A DNA stretch of 64,000 nucleotides from Hyphomicrobiaceae bacterium (GCA_020638095.1 JACKJF010000003.1:1054001-1118000), one strand, 5' to 3'; counted from the first letter of the stretch, positions 48,416-57,394 are shown. Notes: a model not told the origin generated them from the sequence alone. Numbers and translations are program-made.

Positions 48416-50333
48416 CGAGGCGACGGTTCTGAGGGCCTGGGGCGCAGCAATCGCCCCAGATCCGATCGTTGCTTCAAAGGACTGGATCGCTGAGAACCTT
48501 GTCGTCGCCGATGGCCCGCGCTCGGGCCAGACCTTCGACATGGGCCTGACGCCCTACATGCCGGGGATTCTCGACGCGCTCGACGACGAAGCCGTCAATG
48601 TCGTGGCGGTCCGCAAGAGTGCCCAGGTGGCCTTCACGCAGACCGCGATCGGGTGGCTGATGAGCAACATTGCCAACGTACCGGCCAATGACATGCTGAT
48701 CCAGCCGACAATCGCGGCGGCGCAGGATTTCAACCGGTTGAAGCTCTCCCCTGCGATCGAGGCCTCGGCAGACCTCAAGCGGCGGGTTGCGCGTCAGGTT
48801 TCGCGCTCAAGCGAAGGGTCGACCGCCCTGGTCAAGATATTCCCCGGCGGGTCGTTGATCCTCACGGGCGCGAATTCCGCGGCCGACCTGAGGTCGAAAA
48901 CCACGAAGCGACAGGTTCGCGACGAGATCGACGAGTACCCGGCCGACCTCGACGGGCAGGGCGACCCGGAGGAAATGCTCGACGCCAGGTTGACCTCGTT
49001 TCATGCGACCGGCGACTGGAAGGTGCTCAAGGGTTCGACCCCGACGATCAAGGGCGCGAGCCGCATAGACAAGGCGTTCGAGGACGGCGATCAGCGCTTC
49101 TGGCATGTCAGATGCCCGGAATGCGGGCATGAGCAGGTGTTGCGGTTCGGCGACAAGACCAGCCGGTTCGGGCTCAAGTTCAACCAGGGGTTCCCGTTCG
49201 ACGCGCACTATGTCTGCGAGGCGAACGGCTGCATCATCGAGCACCATCAGAAGGCCGACATGGTTCGGGCCGGACGATGGGTTGCCCTTAACCCGGGACC
49301 CGGGCGTTATCCGAGCTTTCATATCGATGCGCTGATTTCGCTGCTGACGACCTGGGACAACATCGCCCAGCGGTTCCTCAATGCGAAAGACGACCCGATC
49401 AAGCTCAAGGGCTTCGTCAACCTGGTGCTCGGGCAGAGCTGGGAAGAGCGCGGCGAGGCTCCGGACTGGCAAAAGCTCATTTTGCGGCGGGAACCCTATT
49501 TGCCGAAGACAATTCCGTTGGGTGGCCTGATGGTGACCGCCGGGTGCGATGTGCAGCTCGACGGTATCTATTTTGAGGTCGTTTCGTGGGGCGTTGACAA
49601 GCAGAGCTGGTCGATCGAGGCCGGATATCTGCAGGGCGACCCGTCGGATATCCGGAATCCGGTATGGCGCGCTCTCGAGGAGGTTCTTGACCGGACCTAT
49701 CCGGATCAGAATGGCGGGGACTGGCCGATCGATGTGGCCGGGATCGACAGCGGCTACAACACGAATGTCGTCTATGACTTCTGCCGGCGGCACCCGAGGC
49801 GGCGGGCCACCAAGGGCGACGATGGCTGGTACGTGCCGGCAATATCAAAGGCACCGCAAAAGCAGCAGGTCAGCTTCGACGGCAAGCGGGTCGGGGTGCA
49901 GCTCTGGCATATTGGCACCTGGCCGCTGAAGTCCGAGCTCTATGCGAACCTTCGCAAGGAGGGCCTCAGGGACGGGGCCGAGGGTTTTCCGCCGGGCTAT
50001 TGCCATTTCAGCGAGGCCGGGCATGACGAGGGCTTCTTTCGCCAGCTCACCGCCGAGCATATGAAACAGGAGATGCGGTCGGGCAAGATTCAACACCGAT
50101 GGGTCGAATCCGGCCCGAACCACTGGCTCGATTGCCGCATCATCAACCGGGCCATGGCCGCACACCTCGGCATCGATGGGATGACGCAGGCGGACTGGGA
50201 AGGGTTGATTGCGGCCCGCGGACCAAAAGACGAAGCGCAGCGTGACATGTTCGCCTCGGCACTTTCTGGCGCCGCCAAACCGAAACAGGCGATTGCCGCC
50301 GGGCCGCGCATGCGCCGGTTCAGGAGACGCTGA
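48396..50333 (+). CDS. Terminase large subunit (GpA family)
   Basis: 645 residues. It cuts and pumps phage DNA into the head. The family start (GPRSGQTFDMGLTPYMPGILDAL) leads to VAVRKSAQVAFTQTAIGW (the Walker A-like region of GpA terminases), LKGSTPTIKGASRIDKAF, a zinc pair (CPECGHEQ ... CEANGC) and the nuclease part (GCDVQLDGIYFEVVSWG, VAGIDSGYNTNVVYDF with catalytic Asp). The GpA type suggests cos packaging in the lambda style. Confidence 0.95.
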   Translation: MVMQLRSEATVLRAWGAAIAPDPIVASKDWIAENLVVADGPRSGQTFDMGLTPYMPGILDALDDEAVNVVAVRKSAQVAFTQTAIGWLMSNIANVPANDMLIQPTIAAAQDFNRLKLSPAIEASADLKRRVARQVSRSSEGSTALVKIFPGGSLILTGANSAADLRSKTTKRQVRDEIDEYPADLDGQGDPEEMLDARLTSFHATGDWKVLKGSTPTIKGASRIDKAFEDGDQRFWHVRCPECGHEQVLRFGDKTSRFGLKFNQGFPFDAHYVCEANGCIIEHHQKADMVRAGRWVALNPGPGRYPSFHIDALISLLTTWDNIAQRFLNAKDDPIKLKGFVNLVLGQSWEERGEAPDWQKLILRREPYLPKTIPLGGLMVTAGCDVQLDGIYFEVVSWGVDKQSWSIEAGYLQGDPSDIRNPVWRALEEVLDRTYPDQNGGDWPIDVAGIDSGYNTNVVYDFCRRHPRRRATKGDDGWYVPAISKAPQKQQVSFDGKRVGVQLWHIGTWPLKSELYANLRKEGLRDGAEGFPPGYCHFSEAGHDEGFFRQLTAEHMKQEMRSGKIQHRWVESGPNHWLDCRIINRAMAAHLGIDGMTQADWEGLIAARGPKDEAQRDMFASALSGAAKPKQAIAAGPRMRRFRRR

Positions 50334-50569
50334 TGGCAGGCATTACGATCGACCAGGCGCAGAGCCATCTCGACCTCTGGCTTGCCGCCGACGAGGCGGT
50401 CGCGACGGGGCAGGAATTCGAAATCGAAACGGCAAACGGCGGCCGGCGAAAGCTGCGACGCGCCGACGCGGCGGAGATCCGCAATCGCATCGACTACTGG
50501 AACGGGAAGGTAGAGCAGTTGACCCGGCAGGCTCAGGGGCGCACCGGCGTGCGCTACGTGGTGCGCTAA
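50333..50569 (+). CDS. gpW-like/DUF6148 head-tail connector protein
   Basis: 78 residues, directly between terminase and portal as W is in lambda. TIDQAQSHLDLWLAADEAVATGQEFEIETANGGRRKLRRADAAEIRNRIDYWNGKVEQL fits the helix-hairpin-helix plan of gpW/DUF6148. It probably helps join tail to head or stabilise DNA. Confidence 0.75.
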   Translation: MAGITIDQAQSHLDLWLAADEAVATGQEFEIETANGGRRKLRRADAAEIRNRIDYWNGKVEQLTRQAQGRTGVRYVVR

Positions 50570-52107
50570 TGGCGAAGCGGTCAAAAGTCGGACCCTTCCG
50601 CACCGCGATTGGCAACCTGGTAGCATCAGCGGCGCTTGGGATCGGCGGCTATGCGGGCGGGCGTCGCGACGACCGGCGCGGGCGGAACTGGCGGCCATTC
50701 GCCGGCAGCGCAGCCGCGGACATCAACCCTGACAATCCGGATCTTCGCGCCCGGTCCCGCGATCTGACCCGCAACACGCCTTTGGCGTCGGGCGCATTGC
50801 AAACGATGGTCACGGGCGTCGTCGGCACCGGATTGAAATTCAAGTCGACACTGAACGCCGAACGGCTCGGGCTTGACGAGGACAAGGCGAGCGCACTCGA
50901 AGACGATATCGAGGCCGAGTTCGCACTCTGGTCGGAGCAGGCCGATTTTACCGGTCAGCTGCATTTTCTGGACCTGCAGTCGCTCGCCTTCCGTTCAGAA
51001 CTCGAGAACGGCGACGTCGGCATTGCCCGCCGCTTCCGGAGCGCACCAGGAAACCCCTATGGGTCCTGCCTTGTGCTGATCGAGGCAGACCGGATCGGCA
51101 ATCCGCGCGGCGTCATTGACACCGAGAGCGTCAAAGGTGGCGTCGTCTATCGGAACGGGCAGGTCAGCGGATTCCACGTCGCCGATCGGCATCCGGGCGA
51201 CTTCATGGCCAAATCGGTGAACTGGAACTTCGTCCCGGCGCGGGGGAAATCCGGCATGTGGCAGATGTTGCTGCCGTTTGTGCCGTTGCGCGTGGGGCAG
51301 CCGAGGGGCGTGCCGTATTTTGCGCCGATATTGCACATGATCAAACAGCTCGGCGACTTCACCGACGCGGAAGTCAGCGCGGCTGTCAACGCGGCGATGT
51401 TCCTCGGGTTCGAAAAGCCCGCGTCTGAAGACTCGATGTCGCCACTGGAGAGCCTGGTCGATGCGCAGGGCGGCGCGGGTGCTGCGACGGGTGCGGACGA
51501 GGTTGAGCTAGAGGACCTGGCGTTCATCCGGCTCCCTCCCGGTAGCGATCTTCAGCTCAAAACGCCGGGACGGCCGAATGCCCAGTTCGATCCGTTCTTC
51601 ATCGCGATCGCGAAACAGATCGGCGTTTCGCTCGACCTGCCTTTCGAGCTGCTGATGAAGCACTTTTCGGCCAGTTATTCGGCCAGCCGCGCGGCGATGG
51701 AACTCGCCTGGAAGGGGTTCACGGTGAGGCGGGCACACCTGGTGCGCGGCGCGCTCGACCCGGTGCTCGAGATGTTCTTCACGGAAATGGTCGCCCTCGG
51801 GCGCTTCGAGGCGAAGGGCTTTTTCGACGACCCGATTACCCGGCGGGAATGGATGGCGCATCAATGGGTGGCGCCGACCCGGATCCAGATCGACCCGGTC
51901 AAGGAGGCCAAGGCCGACGAAATGGACGTCGATAACGGGTTCAAGACGATCGAACAGGTCATCACCGAGCGGACCGAGGGCGATTTCGAACGCAAACACC
52001 GGCAGCGGGCGCGAGAGCACGTGAAGCGGCGGGAAGCCGGACTTGAGGCCGACGCGGTTGCAAGAGGGGCGAACGCCTCGCTGCCGCAGGAAGTTCTGCA
52101 GGGATAG
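50569..52107 (+). CDS. Portal protein (lambda family)
   Basis: 512 residues from the ATG at 50569, overlapping the previous stop by one base. DLTRNTPLASGALQTMVTGVVGTGLKFKST, QLHFLDLQSLAFRSELENGDVGIARRF, VPYFAPILHMIKQLGDFTDAEVSAAVNAAMFLGF and LPFELLMKHFSASYSASRAAMELAWKGF are lambda gpB-type portal segments. It forms the dodecameric DNA entry ring of the capsid. Confidence 0.9.
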   Translation: MAKRSKVGPFRTAIGNLVASAALGIGGYAGGRRDDRRGRNWRPFAGSAAADINPDNPDLRARSRDLTRNTPLASGALQTMVTGVVGTGLKFKSTLNAERLGLDEDKASALEDDIEAEFALWSEQADFTGQLHFLDLQSLAFRSELENGDVGIARRFRSAPGNPYGSCLVLIEADRIGNPRGVIDTESVKGGVVYRNGQVSGFHVADRHPGDFMAKSVNWNFVPARGKSGMWQMLLPFVPLRVGQPRGVPYFAPILHMIKQLGDFTDAEVSAAVNAAMFLGFEKPASEDSMSPLESLVDAQGGAGAATGADEVELEDLAFIRLPPGSDLQLKTPGRPNAQFDPFFIAIAKQIGVSLDLPFELLMKHFSASYSASRAAMELAWKGFTVRRAHLVRGALDPVLEMFFTEMVALGRFEAKGFFDDPITRREWMAHQWVAPTRIQIDPVKEAKADEMDVDNGFKTIEQVITERTEGDFERKHRQRAREHVKRREAGLEADAVARGANASLPQEVLQG

Positions 52108-52111
52108 CAAC

Positions 52112-53575
52112 ATGACATTTCTGATGCGGATTGCGGACCGGGTCATCAACCGGCCGCTCTTGGTCATGCCGGAAAAAGCTGCCGTGATTGTCGGCGTTCT
52201 TGCCGGGCGGTTGGGACCGATCGAGCAGGGTCCAATTCTCGCGCAGGTCGCGCGTAACATGCCGGAATCGAACCGCTTCGTCGGACATAACGTCGGCACC
52301 GGCGCGAGCGGAACACCTGAACGAAAGCCGTATCGACAACAGGACGGTGTCGGAATTCTTTCCGTAGTGGGTGCCCTGGTCAACCGGGGCGCCTGGCTTG
52401 GACAGGACAGCAGCACGGGCGAAGTCAGTTACGAGGGGCTGCAGCACCAGATCAACACGATGGAAGCCGACCCCGGTCTCCACTCCGTCATTATCGATCT
52501 TGACACGCCCGGAGGGGAGGCGGTCGGCGCTTTCGAGACGTCCGCCGCGGTTCGCCGCTTGGCCGCCACCAAACGCGTCATTGCGGTCGTCAACGGTATG
52601 GCGGCGTCAGCTGGGTACGCGATTGCGAGCGGCGCGCACGAGATCGTCACCACTGAAACAGGCGTTAATGGCTCGATCGGTGTGGTGCTGCTGCACGCGG
52701 ACTATTCCAAGAACCTTGAGCAAAAGGGCATCTCGCCGACGCTGATTTTCGCAGGCGCACACAAGGTCGACGGCAATCCGTTCGAGCCACTTCCGGACAG
52801 CGTCCGAGAGGACCTGCAGGCGGAGGTCGACGCCTTCTATTCGAAGTTTCTGGCAACCGTCGCGCTCGGGCGCGGCGAGCGGCTGAGTGCCGACATGGCG
52901 CGCGCCACCGAAGCGCGCACGTTCATCGGAGAGGACGCGGTCAAGCGTGGCCTCGCCGACCGGGTCGGCACGTTCGAAATGGTCCTTTCGGACCTGACAA
53001 ACGCCCATGGCCATGCGGCCGGGGGGCGTCAACCCTCGGAGAAAAGGAGCAAGTCCATGGCCGAGAAACCCAGCACCCCCGCTGCTGAAACCGAAGCGGG
53101 GTTCACCCAGGCACAGCTTGACGCAGCCATTGTCGCGGCGCGTCAGGAAGGCGAAGCGGCCGGCCGCGCCGCGGCAACGACCGAAAGGGAGTCTGCGCTG
53201 GCTGCGGACCGCGAGCGTGTCTCTGCGATCCTCGACATCGCCGAACCCGGCGCAGAGACGATTGTCTCTGAAGGCATCAAGTCCGGCGCCTCCGCCGCCG
53301 ACGTGGCGCTTTCGATCGCCAAGTCGGCGGATGTCAAGGAGGCGAGAAAGAGGTCCGCCGCTCTCGCGGGCCTTCAGGGCGATGACGCCGGTGCGAGGGG
53401 CGCAAGTCCCGCCACTGCAGGCGAGGACAACCGGACGTTCCCGCAAACCGAAGATGGATGGAAGGCGGAATGGGAAGCCTCCGCGCCGGATTCGGACCTC
53501 CGCAAAAACTACCTCAAGGCGGAACATTACGTTGCCGCCAAGAAGCGTGAAGCCAAGAAAGGAGCTTCGAAATGA
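52112..53575 (+). CDS. Head maturation protease, S49/SppA type (lambda C-like), with scaffold tail
   Basis: 487 residues from the ATG at 52112. The catalytic half has VIIDLDTPGGEAVGAF, nucleophile Ser166 (NGMAASAGYAIASGA) and Lys218 (AGAHKVDG) 52 residues later, the same spacing as in SppA. The C-terminal third is Ala/Glu-rich coiled coil and works as scaffold. A strong internal start at 53057 would yield that scaffold alone, as lambda C/Nu3. Upstream in-frame ATG at 52043 lies within the portal gene and is not preferred. Confidence 0.9.
   Translation: MTFLMRIADRVINRPLLVMPEKAAVIVGVLAGRLGPIEQGPILAQVARNMPESNRFVGHNVGTGASGTPERKPYRQQDGVGILSVVGALVNRGAWLGQDSSTGEVSYEGLQHQINTMEADPGLHSVIIDLDTPGGEAVGAFETSAAVRRLAATKRVIAVVNGMAASAGYAIASGAHEIVTTETGVNGSIGVVLLHADYSKNLEQKGISPTLIFAGAHKVDGNPFEPLPDSVREDLQAEVDAFYSKFLATVALGRGERLSADMARATEARTFIGEDAVKRGLADRVGTFEMVLSDLTNAHGHAAGGRQPSEKRSKSMAEKPSTPAAETEAGFTQAQLDAAIVAARQEGEAAGRAAATTERESALAADRERVSAILDIAEPGAETIVSEGIKSGASAADVALSIAKSADVKEARKRSAALAGLQGDDAGARGASPATAGEDNRTFPQTEDGWKAEWEASAPDSDLRKNYLKAEHYVAAKKREAKKGASK
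53057..53575 (+). CDS. Internal in-frame scaffold protein (Nu3-like)
   Basis: 172 residues from ATG 53057, with GGAG 8 bases upstream, in the same frame as the protease. It holds coiled coil (QAQLDAAIVAARQEGEAAGRAAATTERES) and ends KREAKKGASK. Lambda makes its scaffold in just this way. Confidence 0.6.
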   Translation: MAEKPSTPAAETEAGFTQAQLDAAIVAARQEGEAAGRAAATTERESALAADRERVSAILDIAEPGAETIVSEGIKSGASAADVALSIAKSADVKEARKRSAALAGLQGDDAGARGASPATAGEDNRTFPQTEDGWKAEWEASAPDSDLRKNYLKAEHYVAAKKREAKKGASK

Positions 53576-54000
53576 CGACCCTCGCGGCAAACCAGCAGCG
53601 CACCTGGCAGGAGGGCGACAACGAAGCCTATCCGGTCATCGCTGCCGACATCATCTACCAGGGCGCGGCCGTCGGCGAAAACGGCAGCGGCTACGCACGT
53701 CCGCTGGCGCAGGGGGACCCGTTTCTCGGGTTCGCGATTGCCAAGGCGGACAATTCCAGCGGTGCGGCCGGCGACATCAACGTCGACGTCCGCGTGCGCG
53801 GGCGGGTGAAGCTGACGGTGGCCGGCGCCACGGCGATCACCGCCAATGACCGCCCGGCGGTTTACGCCAGTGATGACAACACGTTCACGCTGACGTCCAC
53901 ATCCAACTCGTTGATCGGCTATGTGTCGCGCTGGATTTCGTCCACCGTCTGCATCGTCGAATTCGACGCGCTCGCCGTCAAAGCGGCGCTGCAGGCATAG
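53572..54000 (+). CDS. Capsid decoration protein (gpD/DUF2190-like)
   Basis: 142 residues, beta-rich: QRTWQEGDNEAYPVIAADIIYQGAAVGENGSGYARPLAQGDPFLGFAIAKADNSS, VRGRVKLTVAGA, then DNTFTLTSTSNSLIGYVSRWIS. Members of this type cover the outside of the capsid lattice and stabilise it. ATGA overlap with the protease/scaffold gene. Confidence 0.75.
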   Translation: MTTLAANQQRTWQEGDNEAYPVIAADIIYQGAAVGENGSGYARPLAQGDPFLGFAIAKADNSSGAAGDINVDVRVRGRVKLTVAGATAITANDRPAVYASDDNTFTLTSTSNSLIGYVSRWISSTVCIVEFDALAVKAALQA

Positions 54001-54011
54001 GAGGCCTGAAC

Positions 54012-54947
54012 ATGACCAGACCTTTCCAATTCCAGTACGTCACCGATTCTGCGGTGACGGCGATGATGCTCGCCGCACTCGATACGGGTTCGGTGGGCTG
54101 GGTCGATTCCGTCGCCATGCGGGTCGACAGCGACGACAATTCGGAAACCTACGGCTGGCTTGGCAACGTGCCCGGCCTCTCCGAATTCATCGGCGGTCGT
54201 TCGGTGAATGAGCTCAAGGAATATTCCTTCTCGGTGACGAACAAGGACTATGAATCGACGCTCCGGTTCCAGCGCAAGGATATGCGGCTCGACAAATCGG
54301 GCATGATCGAAACCCGTGTTGGGCAGTTCGCGCAGCGGGTGCTTGATCATCCTGCCAAACTGCTGAGCACGCTGATCATCAGTGGCGAAAGCGCGGCCTG
54401 CTACGACTCTCAGTACTTCTTCGATACCGACCACAAGGACCGGGACGAAACGGCCCAGTCTAACGATATCGGAGCCAGTGCCGCGTCCGCTACGGCGCCG
54501 ACCGCTGCCGAAATGACGACCGCCATCATGAAGGCCGTCCAGGCCATGTATGGGTTCACCGACGATCAGGGTGAGCCGGTCAACCAGTCAGCCACCCAAT
54601 TCATGGTGATGGTGCCGGTGCCGTTCATGAGTGCGGCCCTCGAAGCTGTGACGGCCATTTTGGGCACGGGCGGCGCATCCGCTCTGCTTCCGGCGCTCAA
54701 GGGCAGGCTCGACTTCACGGTCCAGGTCAATCCGCGCCTGACCTGGACGACGAAGTTCGCCGTTTTCCGCACCGATGGCGGCGTCAAGCCGTTCATCCTG
54801 CAAACGCAGTATGATGCCGAACCCTGGGCCCTTGGTCCGGACTCCGAGCACTGCACCAAGACCGGCGAATGCTGGTACGGCGTCGATTGGGGCGGCAATG
54901 TCGCCTTCGGCGACTGGCGCGGTGCGTGCCTGGTGACCCTTTCCTAG
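54012..54947 (+). CDS. Major capsid protein, Mu gpT type
   Basis: 311 residues. SETYGWLGNVPGLSEFIGGRSVNELKEYSFSVTNKDYESTLRFQRKDMRLD, RVGQFAQRVLDHPAKLLSTLI and ACYDSQYFFDTDH follow the Mu major head subunit gpT segment by segment. The C-terminal half (ALLPALKGRLDFTVQVNPRL ... GGVKPFILQTQYDAEPWALG) completes an HK97-like fold. It forms the icosahedral shell. A gpT capsid among lambda-type packaging genes marks module exchange. Confidence 0.9.
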   Translation: MTRPFQFQYVTDSAVTAMMLAALDTGSVGWVDSVAMRVDSDDNSETYGWLGNVPGLSEFIGGRSVNELKEYSFSVTNKDYESTLRFQRKDMRLDKSGMIETRVGQFAQRVLDHPAKLLSTLIISGESAACYDSQYFFDTDHKDRDETAQSNDIGASAASATAPTAAEMTTAIMKAVQAMYGFTDDQGEPVNQSATQFMVMVPVPFMSAALEAVTAILGTGGASALLPALKGRLDFTVQVNPRLTWTTKFAVFRTDGGVKPFILQTQYDAEPWALGPDSEHCTKTGECWYGVDWGGNVAFGDWRGACLVTLS

Positions 54948-54973
54948 GCAACCCAATCCATGCGGTGAGGTTC

Positions 54974-55001
54974 AAGCGCAGGCGGGAAACTGCCTGCGCT
55001 T
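54974..55001 (+). other. Hairpin between capsid and next gene
   Basis: A perfect 10-bp stem (AAGCGCAGGC with GCCTGCGCTT) and an 8-base loop, without a T run. It may end part of the transcription after the highly expressed capsid gene or protect the mRNA end. Confidence 0.55.
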
Positions 55002-55034
55002 CTGCGTTCCCGCACCCTGACGAAAGGCATTTTC

Positions 55035-55541
55035 ATGAGCAATTCCGAGGAACTGACGGTCATCGTCGGCCGCGCCATCAACCCGCCGCACGCCCTTTGG
55101 CTGACCGAACAACAGTACGAAGCCCGGCGTCATGTCATCAGGCGCGAGGACAAACCCAAAACCAAAGGCGGAAAATCCAATCTGAGGATCCGCGCAGAAT
55201 TGACCGCGCCGACTTTCTTCAAGGCTGGCGAAGTGGTCGTGGTCGAGGGCGGGATCGAGGGGGATCGCGGCCTTGAGATCATGTTCGGCAGCGCAGAGCC
55301 GAAGGCGGAACTCTCGCCTCAACGACGCCGTGACGGTCGCGATGCCGCGCGCGAGGCCCTGCCGGCTGCAAAAGAACGTGCGGCCAAGGCCACAGAAGCC
55401 GTCGATGCCGCCGCAAAGGCCCTGAAGGATGCCGCGGACGATGCAGCGAAGGCTGCGGCTCAGACCTCGCTCGACAGCGCCAATGCCGAATTCAGGCAGG
55501 CCAATGCGGCACTCGCAGACCTCGAGGAGCGCGCCCAATGA
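55035..55541 (+). CDS. Hypothetical phage protein with C-terminal coiled coil
   Basis: 168 residues. The N-terminal part is mixed (ELTVIVGRAINPPHALWLTEQQYEARR). The last 80 residues are Ala/Lys/Glu heptads (ARAKATEAVDAAAKALKDAADDAAK-like). It lies between capsid and head-tail joining genes. Not recognised; a head-completion role is possible. Confidence 0.6.
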   Translation: MSNSEELTVIVGRAINPPHALWLTEQQYEARRHVIRREDKPKTKGGKSNLRIRAELTAPTFFKAGEVVVVEGGIEGDRGLEIMFGSAEPKAELSPQRRRDGRDAAREALPAAKERAAKATEAVDAAAKALKDAADDAAKAAAQTSLDSANAEFRQANAALADLEERAQ

Positions 55542-55741
55542 CCCGCCAGATCATCCCGACAAGGCAGGACCTGGTGGTCAACGGCAAGGTGGTCGAGACC
55601 GGCAAGCCAATATGGCTCGAGGATGGCCTTGCGGCGCTCTGGATCGGGAACGGCTGGGCCAAGGACGCCGGTGACGCACCGGCGCAGACCAAGGCCGCAG
55701 ACCCGGTCAAGGTCACCGAACAGGTCAAGTCCGGCAAATGA
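55538..55741 (+). CDS. Hypothetical phage protein, 67 aa
   Basis: IIPTRQDLVVNGKVVETGKPIWLEDGLAALWIGNGWAKDA suggests a small beta domain; the tail is polar. 4-bp overlaps with both neighbours. Not recognised. Confidence 0.6.
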   Translation: MTRQIIPTRQDLVVNGKVVETGKPIWLEDGLAALWIGNGWAKDAGDAPAQTKAADPVKVTEQVKSGK

Positions 55742-56058
55742 GCATCGAAAGCGCGGCCGATCGTGCGGCCTTCATCTCGACGGATGATTTCGCCGAGACG
55801 ATCAGCTGGACGCCCGAGGGCGGCAGTGCGACCGACGTGGCCGGAATCCTTGACCTCGGCGAACGCGTTGCGGACCCCTTTGGCGGCGGCAGCGTTCAGG
55901 TTGCCGAGGCCAGGCTGATCTGCCGGGAGGCCGATCTGCCGTCCGGCGCCGCCCAGGGCGATGCGGCCACGATCCGCAGCGGCAGCTATTTGGTGCGCGA
56001 AATCCTGCCGGATGGCACAGGCATCGCTGAAGTCCGCTTCGAGAAGGTGGTGAGCTGA
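55738..56058 (+). CDS. Probable head-tail joining protein (gpFII-like)
   Basis: 106 residues: RAAFISTDDFAETISWTPEGGSATDVAGILDLGERVADPFGGGSVQVAEARLICREADLP, then SGSYLVREILPDGTGIAEVRFEK. The order and size match the lambda FII-type connector, and the gpU-like gene follows at once. Overlaps of 4 bp and 1 bp. Confidence 0.65.
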   Translation: MSIESAADRAAFISTDDFAETISWTPEGGSATDVAGILDLGERVADPFGGGSVQVAEARLICREADLPSGAAQGDAATIRSGSYLVREILPDGTGIAEVRFEKVVS

Positions 56059-56507
56059 TGACGGCGCATCACCGAAAAACCATCCGCGACCAGGTGGCGG
56101 CACAGCTGACCAGCCTCGGGACAACCGGTGCGAACGTGTTTTCTGGCCGGGTATCGGCCCTGAAGGAAAGTGAACTTCCGGGCCTGGTGATCGTGCCGCG
56201 CAGCGAGGATGCGGGTTTTGACGCCCATGGATCGAGCGGCACCTTCATGCGGCGGGTGCTGATCGACGTATTCGCCCACGTGTTCGGCAATGACGGGCTC
56301 TATGACCAGCTCGATCAGATCTGCGGCGAGGTCGAGACCGCTCTCTTTTCCGATGGCGGGACGCTCAGTGGGCTCGCCTTCGTCATCGAACCGCCCACGA
56401 CCGCGTTCGACATCAGTGGAGAGGGCGACAGCCGCGTCGGCACCGCCCGCATGACCTTCCCGGTCCGGTACCGGACCCCCGAAACCGACCCAACCACAGG
56501 AGCATGA
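56058..56507 (+). CDS. Tail terminator protein (gpU-like)
   Basis: 149 residues: HRKTIRDQVAAQLTSLGTTGANVFSGRVSALKESELPGLVIVPRSED, RRVLIDVFAHVFGNDGLYDQLDQICGEVETALF and VGTARMTFPVRYRTPE follow the plan of lambda gpU-type tail terminators, which cap the tail tube and join it to the head. Confidence 0.75.
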   Translation: MTAHHRKTIRDQVAAQLTSLGTTGANVFSGRVSALKESELPGLVIVPRSEDAGFDAHGSSGTFMRRVLIDVFAHVFGNDGLYDQLDQICGEVETALFSDGGTLSGLAFVIEPPTTAFDISGEGDSRVGTARMTFPVRYRTPETDPTTGA

Positions 56508-56508
56508 T

Positions 56509-56901
56509 GTGACCACCTATCACGGCAAGAACGGCGTCATCAAAAGCGGCGCCAATGCGATCGCGGAAGTCAAGGGCTTCCAGGTCACCGAAACGTCCGA
56601 CGTTGCCGACGACACGGTGCAGGGTGATACCTGGAAGACGCATCTCGGCGGCCAGAAGAGCTGGAGCGGCTCGCTCAACGGCCTCTACTATCCGGGCGAC
56701 ACGAACGGGCAGGCGACCCTTGTCGCGGGCGCGAGCATTTCGCTCGAGCTCGATACGATCGGCAACACGTCCGGGCTCGAAAAGATCACCGGCACGGCGA
56801 CGATCACCAGTATCAGCATCGACTCCAACGATGGCGGCGCCGTCACCTTTACCGCCCAGTTCCAGGGCAACGGTGCGATGACCCGGGGCTCGATCGCCTG
56901 A
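56509..56901 (+). CDS. Major tail tube protein
   Basis: 130 residues, GTG start with AGGAG 6 bases upstream. YHGKNGVIKSGANAIAEVKGFQVTETSDVADDTVQGDTWKTHLGGQKSWSGSLNGLYYPGDTNGQATL is the phage tail tube signature, with a final beta stretch (AVTFTAQFQGNGAMTRG). Forms the hexameric rings of the tail tube. Confidence 0.85.
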   Translation: MTTYHGKNGVIKSGANAIAEVKGFQVTETSDVADDTVQGDTWKTHLGGQKSWSGSLNGLYYPGDTNGQATLVAGASISLELDTIGNTSGLEKITGTATITSISIDSNDGGAVTFTAQFQGNGAMTRGSIA

Positions 56902-57242
56902 TGAGCTCACTGATCGAACGGGTGAAGGCACACTACAAGGCCGATGAACTCCGGCACGTTGACATTCCGGAATGGGGTGAGGGTGGCGAGCCGCTGAAGG
57001 CGGCCTTCTATCCTGCCACGATGCGGGACGTGTCGATGGCGATGAAGGCGGCCGACAACGACCCATCGAGGTACAATGCGCGCCTCGTGGCGCTGAAGCT
57101 CCTCGATGCCGACGGCAATCGCCTGTTTGGCATGGCCGACGGATACGATCTCGAACAGTCAGCGGACCCGACCGTCCTCACGCGGTTATCGCTCTTTATC
57201 GGCGGGTATCTGAAGCCGATCGAGGACGTCGAAAAAAACTGA
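56901..57242 (+). CDS. Tail assembly chaperone G (0-frame product)
   Basis: 113 residues: LRHVDIPEWGEGGEPLKAAFYPATMRDVSMAMKAADNDPSRYNARLVALKLLDADGNRLFGMADGYDLEQSADPTVLTRLSLFIGGYL, as in siphovirus tail chaperones. The gene ends GAA AAA AAC TGA, a slippery site just before the stop, giving a longer G-T product by -1 frameshift. Confidence 0.8.
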   Translation: MSSLIERVKAHYKADELRHVDIPEWGEGGEPLKAAFYPATMRDVSMAMKAADNDPSRYNARLVALKLLDADGNRLFGMADGYDLEQSADPTVLTRLSLFIGGYLKPIEDVEKN

Positions 57243-57394
57243 CGGCCGAGCCGCGGGAACACGCGATCTTCGCGCTCGCGGCTCGGCTCAACCGGTTGCC
57301 GGATGAAATCCGCGACATGGGCGTAGACGATTTTCAGAAACTAATCGCGGCGCTCAGAATCCAGGATCGACAGGAACGTGGAGACGGGTCGTGA
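56901..57394 (+). CDS. Tail assembly chaperone GT (programmed -1 frameshift product)
   Basis: Slippage at A AAA AAC (57233-57239) moves ribosomes into a -1 frame of 51 codons: LTAEPREHAIFALAARLNRLPDEIRDMGVDDFQKLIAALR and a short tail. The total is about 164 residues. This helical domain has no start codon of its own and is the T part that holds the tape measure protein during tail assembly. Its stop overlaps the tape measure GTG start. Confidence 0.8.
57233..57239 (+). promoter_or_regulatory. -1 ribosomal slippery heptamer
   Basis: A AAA AAC in the X XXY YYZ form in the chaperone reading frame, one codon before TGA. It is the classic efficient E. coli-type slippery site. Confidence 0.85.
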
